From Candidatus Methylomirabilota bacterium (GTDB taxonomy: Bacteria; Methylomirabilota; Methylomirabilia; Methylomirabilales; Methylomirabilaceae), in NCBI GenBank assembly GCA_016200385.1, contig JACQEV010000310.1:1-8881 (forward strand): a stretch of 8,881 bases of DNA, in the 5' to 3' direction. Positions 1 through 6,139 of this stretch are shown one piece after another (position 1 is the stretch's first letter; the number at the start of each line of letters is the position of its first letter). Made by a program: the position numbers and the translations under genes. Under the pieces are notes generated by a model. It was not told where the DNA came from. It did not search any database and worked only from the letters and a program-made list of their open reading frames with translations.

Positions 1-522
1 AGAATCGAGGTTCCCGGTCGGCTCGTCGGCCAGGACGACTCGTGGCTCGGCCACAATGGCTCGGGCAATGGCCACTCGCTGCTGTTCGCCGCCGGAGAGC
101 TCGTGCGGCCAGTGGCGCACGCGATGGGTCAGGCCCACCCGCTCCAGTTGTCGAGCGACTCGCGCCTCGATTTCGCTGGCCTGTAGCCCGTCAAGCAAGA
201 GCGGCATCGCGACATTCTCTCAAGCGGTCAAGGTCGGGAGCAGGTTGAAGCACTGATAGACGATCCCGACCCTCGTCCGGCGAAGACGCGTGAGGCGATC
301 GTCCGAAAGGCGATCCAGGCGCTCCCCATCGAGCCACACCTCGCCGGAGGTCGGCCGATCGAGTCCGGCCATCAGATTGAGGAGCGTGGTCTTGCCGCAT
401 CCGCTCGGTCCCACCAGCGCGACGAACTCCCCTTGCGCGATGCCAAGGGTCACCCCATCCACGGCCCGCACATCCACCCCGCCAAGAGAATAGACCTTTG
501 TGATCTGCTCCAGCCTGATCAT
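1..522 (-). pseudogene. LolD/MacB-type ABC transporter ATP-binding protein, in-frame stop at codon 101, 3' end outside window
   Basis: ATPase subunit of a lipoprotein-release or MacB-type exporter, which would act at the cytoplasmic face of the inner membrane with an FtsX-like permease (none visible here). Counting from the ATG at 522..520, Walker A GPSGCGKT lies near residues 38-45 and the Q-loop in YQCFNLLP near 90-97. Codon 101 is TGA (222..220). Translation continues in the same frame with [13 protein letters not shown], the ABC signature LSGGEQQR and Walker [14 protein letters not shown] at the window edge (codon 174). About 50 residues of a usual 220-230 residue protein are missing at the left edge. 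I chose this start because GGAGG lies 5 nt upstream and the protein then begins MIRLEQITKVY, as the family does; an earlier ATG at 570 lies upstream of the predicted transcript. Family assignment is strong. Whether it is a pseudogene, a sequencing error or a split or readthrough gene is open. Confidence 0.85.
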
Positions 523-547
523 CCGATCCTCCGGACACGGTGCGGCC

Positions 548-575
548 ATTATACGTGAGGCTTCCGTCAAGTCAA
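548..575 (-). promoter_or_regulatory. Sigma-70-like promoter of the ABC ATPase gene
   Basis: On the minus strand a -35 box TTGACT (575..570) is followed after 16 bp by a perfect -10 box TATAAT (553..548). Transcription would begin near 541, giving a leader of about 20 nt that contains the GGAGG ribosome binding site of the ATG at 522. The -35 region also holds a second overlapping TTGAC (570..566), but that lies only 11 bp from the -10 and is too close to serve. This is inferred from box sequence, spacing and position only. Confidence 0.7.
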
Positions 576-596
576 CGCAGGCCCTCGGGTGCGCTC

Positions 597-616
597 GAGG
601 AAAAGACGCTTTCCTC
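597..616. repeat. Perfect 7-bp inverted repeat overlapping the tldD -35 region
   Basis: GAGGAAA (597-603) and TTTCCTC (610-616) are perfect reverse complements separated by 6 nt. The right arm coincides with the likely -35 box of the tldD promoter, and the palindrome sits between the two divergent promoters. It could be a repressor operator, or it may be chance. No T-tract follows, so it does not look like a terminator. Confidence 0.4.
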
Positions 617-639
617 TCCCTCCCCAGGTGGAGTATAAT
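611..639 (+). promoter_or_regulatory. Probable sigma-70-like promoter of the tldDE operon
   Basis: A perfect TATAAT at 634-639 is preceded, after a 17-bp spacer, by a weak -35 match TTCCTC (611-616). Transcription would start near 646, leaving a leader of about 46 nt before the tldD ATG at 693. The -10 is convincing. The poor -35, lying inside an inverted repeat, suggests that an activator or repressor may set the promoter's strength; that is inference. Confidence 0.55.
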
Positions 640-692
640 TACCGCCTGTCACTTTCTCGGAAGACTTCGACCCATGACAGGGAGGCAGCCCG

Positions 693-2264
693 ATGCCGAG
701 ACAACCGATCACAGTGGAGATCCTCGATCAGATCAAGCCGATGATCTTCGATCTTGCCACCCGCTACCGAAAGACTCTGCGCGGGTGCCGCTATGCCGAT
801 ATCCGCCTAGAGGTGGATGAGGGGCTATTCGCCACGGCAGAGAACGGCGGGAGCAAGCATAGCAGCAAGGACTATGGGTTCGCGGTCGGCATCCGCGCAC
901 TCTCCGGCGACAGCGTGGTTGCACCGGGATATTTCGGGCAATCGCTTGGCGCAGCCGACCTGGATCGGTTGGAGCAGGTGGTGAAGGAAGGACTTGGCCA
1001 TGCTCACCACCGAGCCCTGGCCAACGCCGAGAAGAAGGCCGCGATCAAGGGAGAGTTCGGCCCCCTGGCCGATGCGCTGACCAGCACGAGCCTCGCTCCC
1101 ATCGAAATCCATCAGGATGTCGTCCCGGCCCAGTACGAGATCGATCCCCGTTCCGTTCCGTTGGACGATCTGGTCAGCCTCACGACAGACATCTCCCGAA
1201 GGTGCTTTGAACTCGACTCCCATGTCAAGTATACGTTCATCTTGGCCCACACCCTGTTGAGCCGGGAGTTATTCTGCAGCTCTGAGGGCGCCAGCATCAA
1301 TCAAGGTTTCGCCCTGACTCAGGGGACCTGCTTCGTGGTGGCGCAGGGCACATCGGGTGCGCAGGAGCTGTACGACTACGTGGGACACCAGCGCGGGTGG
1401 GAGGTCATCAGCCGCGGGGTACAGGAAGAGTTCATCCGCTTCCCCGATTTTGGGACCTTCTGTGCGAACCTCACGAACGACGCGGTCAGTCTCTGCAACG
1501 CCCGGCCGCTCAAGGCCACCGACAACGAGGTCGTGGTCGTGACCGATCCCCACTATAACACGCTGAAGGTCCACGAGATCGTCGGCCATCCGACCGAATT
1601 GGACCGCGCCCTGAAAATGGAGGCCTCCTACGCCGGCCGGAGCTGGCTCCTCCGGAACCTTCAGGACACCCAGTTGGGCAAGGCGATCGCCTCGCCTCTT
1701 GTCTCGGCATTCTCCGACCCCTCCCTTCCTGGTTACGGCCACTACAAGTATGATCACGAGGGGACGCCGGCGAAAAGGGTGACGCACATCGACCATGGAG
1801 TGTTCACCGGCTTTATGAACAGCCGCCAGACGGCGGCAGTCCTGGGGGTTGAACCAAACGGCTCCTACAAGGCGGCCGACGCCTCGCTGGTCCCGTTGAT
1901 CAGGATGTCGAACACGGTGTTCGGCCCGGGCGATCGTGACGCGCAAGAGATCATCCGGGAGGTTCCACACGGCTACTACGTGGTGGGACACCGGATCCCA
2001 TCGATCGCCGAATCGCGCGAAAATTTCCGCATCTCCGCCATGAAGGTCTATGAGATCACGCAGGGTCAGATCGGGGAGTTGTTCTGCAACGGCGGGATCA
2101 TGGCCGATACGAAGGACTATCTGATGAAGGTGGATGCCGTGGGGAACGACTTCCGCCTCTACCCGATTCCCAACTGCGGCAAAGGGCAGCCGATGCAGAC
2201 CAAGCGGCTGGGCAACGGAGGCCCCACCATGCGCAGCCGCGCTCGACTCACAGGGGTTAGCTAA
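693..2264 (+). CDS. tldD: TldD-type zinc metalloprotease
   Basis: This is the catalytic subunit of the TldD/TldE peptidase (PmbA/TldD family). In E. coli the TldD/TldE heterodimer trims the microcin B17 precursor and degrades CcdA, acting on unfolded peptides in the cytosol. The zinc motif HEIVGH is at residues 294-299, followed by PTELD where classical TldD proteins carry a glycine-rich GLEGD-like stretch. C495 in PIPNCGKGQPM lies near the C-terminus where TldD proteins have the third metal ligand. The DYG and GP(G)D blocks and the C-terminal GNGGPTM also fit the family. At 523 residues it is about 40 longer than E. coli TldD (about 480). AGGGAGG at 679-685 lies 7 nt before the ATG and supports this start. 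It is the first gene of an operon with tldE, 150 bp downstream. The natural substrate cannot be read from the window, and no small precursor-peptide gene is evident beside it. Confidence 0.9.
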   Translation: MPRQPITVEILDQIKPMIFDLATRYRKTLRGCRYADIRLEVDEGLFATAENGGSKHSSKDYGFAVGIRALSGDSVVAPGYFGQSLGAADLDRLEQVVKEGLGHAHHRALANAEKKAAIKGEFGPLADALTSTSLAPIEIHQDVVPAQYEIDPRSVPLDDLVSLTTDISRRCFELDSHVKYTFILAHTLLSRELFCSSEGASINQGFALTQGTCFVVAQGTSGAQELYDYVGHQRGWEVISRGVQEEFIRFPDFGTFCANLTNDAVSLCNARPLKATDNEVVVVTDPHYNTLKVHEIVGHPTELDRALKMEASYAGRSWLLRNLQDTQLGKAIASPLVSAFSDPSLPGYGHYKYDHEGTPAKRVTHIDHGVFTGFMNSRQTAAVLGVEPNGSYKAADASLVPLIRMSNTVFGPGDRDAQEIIREVPHGYYVVGHRIPSIAESRENFRISAMKVYEITQGQIGELFCNGGIMADTKDYLMKVDAVGNDFRLYPIPNCGKGQPMQTKRLGNGGPTMRSRARLTGVS

Positions 2265-2278
2265 AAACAGGAGCAATG

Positions 2279-2395
2279 GCTTTCAGCCCTCAGCGGTCAG
2301 CAAGAACATGGGGAAGTGAGAGGTGACTGACAACTCATCAAAATGGAGCGCACCATGCCTGTCCTTGTGTTAGCTGATGGCTGAGAGCTGAGAGC
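2279..2395. repeat. MITE/REP-like inverted-repeat element built from GCTGANN heptamers
   Basis: Two 23-nt arms (2279-2301 and 2373-2395) are reverse complements except at four positions, two of which would be G-U pairs in RNA. Each arm is itself made of tandem 7-mers: NNTCAGC three times on the left (TTTCAGC, CCTCAGC, GGTCAGC) and GCTGANN three times on the right (GCTGATG, GCTGAGA, GCTGAGA). The 71-nt interior shows no gene. The element fills most of the gap between the tldD stop and the tldE ribosome binding site, so it would be transcribed in the operon mRNA and could fold into a long hairpin. No clear target-site duplication is visible. Heptamers of this type are common as intergenic repeats in many environmental bacteria, where they give spurious peptides such as FQPSAVS. 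Whether this copy is mobile is unknown. Confidence 0.65.
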
Positions 2396-2414
2396 TTCCT
2401 AGCGAGGAACTCAG

Positions 2415-3968
2415 ATGATTGCAACCTCTGAACTGGCAAAGGCCGTTGAGCAAGCGCTGGATTATCTGCGGTCAGCGGAGCAGGTGGCCGAAGCCGAAGT
2501 CTTCGCATCGAGCAACGCCAGCCTGATCGCTCGGCTGAATTATACCTCCCACATCCCCTGCAACGGCGTCGAGGAGCCGAAATCGACCGAGTCTTCGGGT
2601 CTCGGAATCCAGGCGGCGTTTAAGACCGGCGCCGGGACCAAGATCGGTTTCGGAAGTGAGCCGAGCGACCTGAGCCTGGATGGGGTCATACGAGCCCTGG
2701 AGAAGGCTAGGCGCGGCGCGGTCTCCGACCCCGAGTTTTCATCGCTCCCGAGACCCACGGGGGAGCGACGAAGGCTCCGCCGCTACCATGACCCAAAATT
2801 GATGAAGATCCGGGACGAGGAGCTGGTTGCGGCTGGTTGGAAGCTCCTGCGTGGCGGCCTGAACGCCTTCACGGCTTCGCCCACACTCATGGAGTTGGCT
2901 GGAGACGCGGCACGGATCAAGGATCTGGGTTTGATACTGGGCGGCGACGTGACCATCCTGCAGGAGCGGATCGCTATCGCCTCGACCGCCATGCCCGAGG
3001 TTCAAACCGACGAATCGACACTGATCATGGCCTTCATCACCGCGATGGTCGAGGCCAAGGCCTCCAAGGGGACCGGCTGCTCGACCGGCACCCGGCTGGA
3101 GAGCCTCACTGATGAGGCCGGCATCGAAGCCGCACGCAACGCCATCGCGTCGATTGGTGGGGAGCGAATCAGGAGCGGGGAATATTCCGTCATCTTCGGG
3201 AGACAGCCTGTGGCCGATCTCCTGAACAACCTCATTCTGCCTTCCGTCAGCCTCAGCGCCTTCTATAGCGACAGCTCCACCTTCATTGGAAAGCTCGGCA
3301 AGAAGGTCGCGTCCAGGCTGTTGACCCTTTACGACCACGGAGCCCAGCGCTGTCTGATGGGCAGCAAGGGGATCACATGCGAGGGGCTGCCGACGGGGAA
3401 AACGCGGCTGATCCAGCGCGGGAAGCTGGTCGGTCTGCTCAGCAATTACTACGAGCGGGAGCGGATAGTGAAAGATCTCAAAGCCGAAGAGAAGCTTGGG
3501 GCGGACCCACACCGACACATGAAGGCGATCATCCCGCGGAACGGCTTCCGATTCGGGGCCGGAGGCGGCCGCCAGTTCAGTATCCAGCCCGGCATCGCCG
3601 CCACCAACGCGATCGTCGAAGGGGGTGACCAGAGCCTCGAAGAACTCGTCGCTACCGTAAAAGACGGCCTGCTGATCGGCCGGATCTGGTACACCTACCC
3701 GATCAACGGGCTGCGGGCCGCAGACTTCACCTGCACGGTGGTCGGCGACTCTTACATCATCAAGGACGGACGGATCGCCGCGCCGCTGAAGCCGAACACT
3801 GTGCGGATCAGCGATAATATCCACAATATCCTGTCCAACATCGTCGGGATCGGCAAGGACGTGAAGGGGACGCTGGTGTGGGCGGCTGACGAGGTGATCT
3901 ACGCGCCGGAGATCGCCGTTCGGGGGGTCAAGATCGACGAGATCGCCAGCTTTATGGAGCAACTCTGA
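2415..3968 (+). CDS. tldE: TldE/PmbA-type subunit of the TldD/TldE peptidase
   Basis: This is the partner of the upstream TldD. TldE/PmbA proteins share the fold but lack the zinc site, and form a heterodimer whose groove channels unfolded peptides to TldD. No HExxxH motif is present, as expected. Family blocks include GEYSVIFGRQPVADLLNN (about residues 255-272), GKLGKKVAS (292-300), RLIQRGKLVGLLSNYYERE (331-349) and the C-terminal block from DGLLIGRIWYTYPI to NTVRISDNIHNIL (417-473), matching the WY...T...I.DG.I..P......S...L pattern. At 517 residues it is longer than E. coli PmbA (about 450), paralleling the longer TldD here. GAGGAA at 2404-2409 lies 5 nt before the ATG and fixes the start. 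It is probably co-transcribed with tldD despite the repeat between them. The stop is TGA, showing that TGA functions as stop in this genome. Confidence 0.88.
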   Translation: MIATSELAKAVEQALDYLRSAEQVAEAEVFASSNASLIARLNYTSHIPCNGVEEPKSTESSGLGIQAAFKTGAGTKIGFGSEPSDLSLDGVIRALEKARRGAVSDPEFSSLPRPTGERRRLRRYHDPKLMKIRDEELVAAGWKLLRGGLNAFTASPTLMELAGDAARIKDLGLILGGDVTILQERIAIASTAMPEVQTDESTLIMAFITAMVEAKASKGTGCSTGTRLESLTDEAGIEAARNAIASIGGERIRSGEYSVIFGRQPVADLLNNLILPSVSLSAFYSDSSTFIGKLGKKVASRLLTLYDHGAQRCLMGSKGITCEGLPTGKTRLIQRGKLVGLLSNYYERERIVKDLKAEEKLGADPHRHMKAIIPRNGFRFGAGGGRQFSIQPGIAATNAIVEGGDQSLEELVATVKDGLLIGRIWYTYPINGLRAADFTCTVVGDSYIIKDGRIAAPLKPNTVRISDNIHNILSNIVGIGKDVKGTLVWAADEVIYAPEIAVRGVKIDEIASFMEQL

Positions 3969-4020
3969 GGCCCATGAGGAAGGAACGCCATTTCGCTGAA
4001 TAGAAACGTTGTCCGGGTCC

Positions 4021-4068
4021 GCGGCGACTCTCGGGTGGGCGGCCACACGTCACCCGCCAAGCGGCGAC
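4021..4068. repeat. Short direct repeats flanking an inverted repeat upstream of the SBP56 gene
   Basis: GCGGCGAC occurs at 4021-4028 and again at 4061-4068, exactly 40 bp apart. Between the copies lie the complementary arms CGGGTG (4032-4037) and CACCCG (4051-4056) with a 13-nt loop. No T-tract follows, so it is a poor intrinsic terminator for tldE. It lies about 60-105 bp before the SBP56 start and could be a regulator-binding site. The rest of the 3969-4126 spacer holds only the SBP56 ribosome binding site; I see no convincing -35/-10 promoter in it. Confidence 0.35.
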
Positions 4069-4126
4069 ACAGTCGTCATGCGACAGAAGCCGAAACTCGA
4101 ATGAACCGTGAAGGAAGGGAGAAGTC

Positions 4127-5356
4127 ATGAAGCGAGGCAAGGCGGCACGACGGTTGATGTGGGCGGCTATCGGAGCAGTGGTCCTTTTGGGAACCACCCA
4201 TTCGGCGATGGCGGAGATCTGCCTTTCGCCCTATGTCAAACAGCGGACCGGACAGGAGAAGTACCTCTATGTCTGGTCGGTTGACGCCGACGCCAAGGAC
4301 AACGACTTCATGGCCGTCATCGATGTGAACATGACATCGCCAACCTACGGCAAGATCCTGACCACCATCGATGTCGGGTCGAAGGGGAACGAACCGCACC
4401 ACATGGGCCTCACTGACGATCGCACCAGGATCTGGGCCGGCACCCTGTTCAGCAACACGATCTTCATCTTCGACGTCGCGAGCGATCCGGCGCGACCCAA
4501 GATCGTTAAGGTCCTGGACGACCTCGGCAAGTTGACCGGGATGATGGGCCCTCACACCCACTACGCCCTCCCCGGGCGAATGTTGATCAGCTTCCTGTCC
4601 AAGGCCGACGGCGGTCTGCCAGGCGGGATGGCGGAATTCACGAACGACGGGCAACTTATCCGCACGATCCAACACCCCGACTCGGCCCCCTATGCCTACG
4701 ACCTGGCGATCAAACCGGGCCTGAACCTCATGGTGACCTCCAGCTTTACTGCCTACAGAAATTACTCAAAGCCGCTCAGCCAATGGAACATGAAGGATGG
4801 CGGCAACACGCTGCTGGTCTGGGATTTCAAGGAACGGAAGCTCCTCCAGACGCTTCAGACCGGGCCGGTGCCACTGGAGGTCCGGTGGTCGCTGAAGCCA
4901 AAGGCGGCCTACGGTTTCACCAATGTCGCTCTGGACGATAGTCTCTGGATGTTCAAGCGGACAAACGGGAAGTTCGTCGCCACAAAGGCCGCCGACCTGG
5001 GAAAGGGATGTCTGCCGGCCGACCTTCGCCAGTCGCCCGACGATAAGTACCTCTACGTGAGCTGCTTCCTGAAAAACGAGATACAGGTCTGGGACGTGAG
5101 CAAGCCAGAGAAGATCAGGCTCCATGACACCGTGGTGCCAGGGGTTCAGCCCAATATGATGCACGTCACCAGCGATGGGAAGCGGATGTACATCAGCAAC
5201 TCGCTGCTCAGCACCATGGACCAGGCGGACCGATTCTGGGTTCGCCTCGCCCACATCGGGCCGGACGGCAGGGTCAAGATGGACCCGTTCTTCAATGTGA
5301 GCTTCATGGACTTCCCAAGCGGCCCCGCCCGCGCTCACGACATGCTCCTCTATTAG
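4127..5356 (+). CDS. Exported SBP56-family protein, methanethiol oxidase-like
   Basis: Member of the selenium-binding protein 56 family (PF05694), a beta-propeller family that includes human SELENBP1 and bacterial methanethiol oxidase MtoX. The known reaction converts methanethiol to formaldehyde, sulfide and hydrogen peroxide with copper. Residues 1-29 form a Sec signal peptide: basic KRGKAARR, a hydrophobic core, and cleavage after SAMA at A29. This predicts a periplasmic location, as for Hyphomicrobium MtoX. Propeller blocks follow: YLYVWSVDADAKDNDFMAVIDV (from 46), NEPHHMG (88-94), a TIFIFDV strand (111-117), GPHTHY (141-146), LLVWDF with VPLEVRW mid-protein, and ARAHDMLLY at the end. Candidate metal ligands are H91, H92, H143 or H145, and H404. 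At 409 residues it is shorter than SELENBP1 (472). GGGAG at 4117-4121 lies 5 nt before the ATG. There is no in-frame TGA, so it is not a selenoprotein. Family assignment is strong; substrate is inferred. Confidence 0.85.
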   Translation: MKRGKAARRLMWAAIGAVVLLGTTHSAMAEICLSPYVKQRTGQEKYLYVWSVDADAKDNDFMAVIDVNMTSPTYGKILTTIDVGSKGNEPHHMGLTDDRTRIWAGTLFSNTIFIFDVASDPARPKIVKVLDDLGKLTGMMGPHTHYALPGRMLISFLSKADGGLPGGMAEFTNDGQLIRTIQHPDSAPYAYDLAIKPGLNLMVTSSFTAYRNYSKPLSQWNMKDGGNTLLVWDFKERKLLQTLQTGPVPLEVRWSLKPKAAYGFTNVALDDSLWMFKRTNGKFVATKAADLGKGCLPADLRQSPDDKYLYVSCFLKNEIQVWDVSKPEKIRLHDTVVPGVQPNMMHVTSDGKRMYISNSLLSTMDQADRFWVRLAHIGPDGRVKMDPFFNVSFMDFPSGPARAHDMLLY

Positions 5357-5407
5357 CGAGCTGAAGATAGCGGTGAGCGGCTCGGGAGACGTACTCGACC
5401 CCCACAA

Positions 5408-5479
5408 GGGATGCTCCTGGAGGCGCTAAGATTGCCCGCTCGCCTCTTAGCAGGCCTCCCGAAGAGAGGGACACATCCC
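5408..5479. terminator. Nested inverted repeats between convergent genes, likely bidirectional terminator
   Basis: Three pairs of perfectly complementary arms are nested about one centre. The inner pair is GCTAAGA (5425-5431) with TCTTAGC (5445-5451). The middle pair is GGAGGC (5419-5424) with GCCTCC (5454-5459), adjoining the inner arm on the left and offset by a 2-nt bulge on the right. The outer pair is GGGATG (5408-5413) with CATCCC (5474-5479). A further pair, GATAGCG (5366-5372) and CGCTATC (5483-5489), encloses all three and includes the hpnM stop codon. The site lies between the SBP56 stop and the hpnM stop, the expected place for a shared terminator. No T-tract follows on either strand, so termination may rely on Rho, or the structure may protect both mRNA 3' ends. 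Confidence 0.6.
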
Positions 5480-5484
5480 GGGCG

Positions 5485-6138
5485 CTATCGGGACCCCTTC
5501 GCTGCCGATCCCAACCCTTCCGATTCCTGCTTCAGCCGCATCTTCTTGACGAGGGCTTCGTACGACTGCGCATGAATGATCTTATTGAACTGAGTCCGAT
5601 AATTCCCGACGATACTGACATCGTCGATCACCACATCATAGGCGGCCCAGGTGCCCTCTCGCCGAAAGAGCGCGAAGTCCACGAACGTCGGGTCATCCCG
5701 CTTCGAGAGGAACTTGGTCTTCACCGCGGCGACCTGTCCATCGACCGACTCTGAGAGATAGACGACTCGTTGGTCGGCGAGGTGATCGACGACTAGCCGT
5801 GTGTAGGATTCCACAAACAGGTCGCCGAACAGCTCAACGAAGTCCTTGCGTTCCTGTTCCGACCGCTTCGCCCAATGGCTACCCAGCGATCGTCGGGCCA
5901 TCTCGCCGACGTCGAACCACTGGAAGATCATCTCCTTGACCTTCGCCTTGCGTTCATCCTCTTTCGCCGGCCCCTTGAATGCTGGGTCCCTCACGACAGC
6001 GGTGATCCGATCCAGCTCGCCTTTGACCCGATCGGTCGTCTCTCCTGCCTTGACGGACGGTGCGAGGGCCAGCCACGCACACACGATCACGCAACTCATC
6101 AATCCCTTTCGCGAAGACAACCCCTCTCGACGTGTCAT
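5485..6138 (-). CDS. hpnM: MlaC/Ttg2D-family periplasmic lipid-binding protein, HpnM-like
   Basis: A 217-residue protein of the MlaC/Tgt2 family (PF05494), soluble periplasmic carriers of phospholipids or, next to HpnN, of hopanoid-type lipids. The N-terminus is a signal peptide with basic residues up to K11, a hydrophobic core LMSCVIVCAWLALA, and likely cleavage after VKA at residue 31. Family blocks are clear: a conserved FDVGEMARRSLGSHW helix (about 75-89), then RSEQERKDFVELFGDLFVESYTRLV, and the C-terminal VVIDDVSIVGNYRTQFNKII. The start ATG lies 1 nt after the TGA stop of the upstream RND transporter, so translation is probably coupled; GGGAG lies 9 nt upstream, inside the end of that gene. 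The hpnN-hpnM order is why I prefer hpnM over mlaC. No MlaD, MlaE or MlaF genes are visible. Confidence 0.8.
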   Translation of the reverse strand: MTRREGLSSRKGLMSCVIVCAWLALAPSVKAGETTDRVKGELDRITAVVRDPAFKGPAKEDERKAKVKEMIFQWFDVGEMARRSLGSHWAKRSEQERKDFVELFGDLFVESYTRLVVDHLADQRVVYLSESVDGQVAAVKTKFLSKRDDPTFVDFALFRREGTWAAYDVVIDDVSIVGNYRTQFNKIIHAQSYEALVKKMRLKQESEGLGSAAKGSR

Positions 6139-6139
6139 G

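Noticed and set aside
220..222. Selenocysteine reading of the in-frame TGA in the ABC ATPase
   Set aside because: The family has no Cys or Sec at this position and I saw no clear SECIS-like hairpin just downstream; the nearby 'selenium-binding' family name does not imply a selenoprotein.
1269..2276. Long antisense open frame (335 codons) over tldD
   Set aside because: Same pattern: a low-information translation opposite the conserved zinc-site region of TldD.
2276..2326. Mini-ORF of 16 codons after tldD, with AGGAG just upstream of its ATG
   Set aside because: The spacing from AGGAG to ATG is only 2 nt and the peptide (MAFSPQRSA...) is simply the translated heptamer repeat.
3974..4003. Nine-codon ORF directly after tldE
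   Set aside because: It is very short, has no ribosome binding site and resembles no known leader peptide.
2739..4046. Long antisense open frame (435 codons) over tldE
   Set aside because: It lies opposite a gene with clear family motifs, its translation is rich in Arg, Asp, Pro and Gly without recognisable blocks, and such frames are common opposite GC-rich genes.
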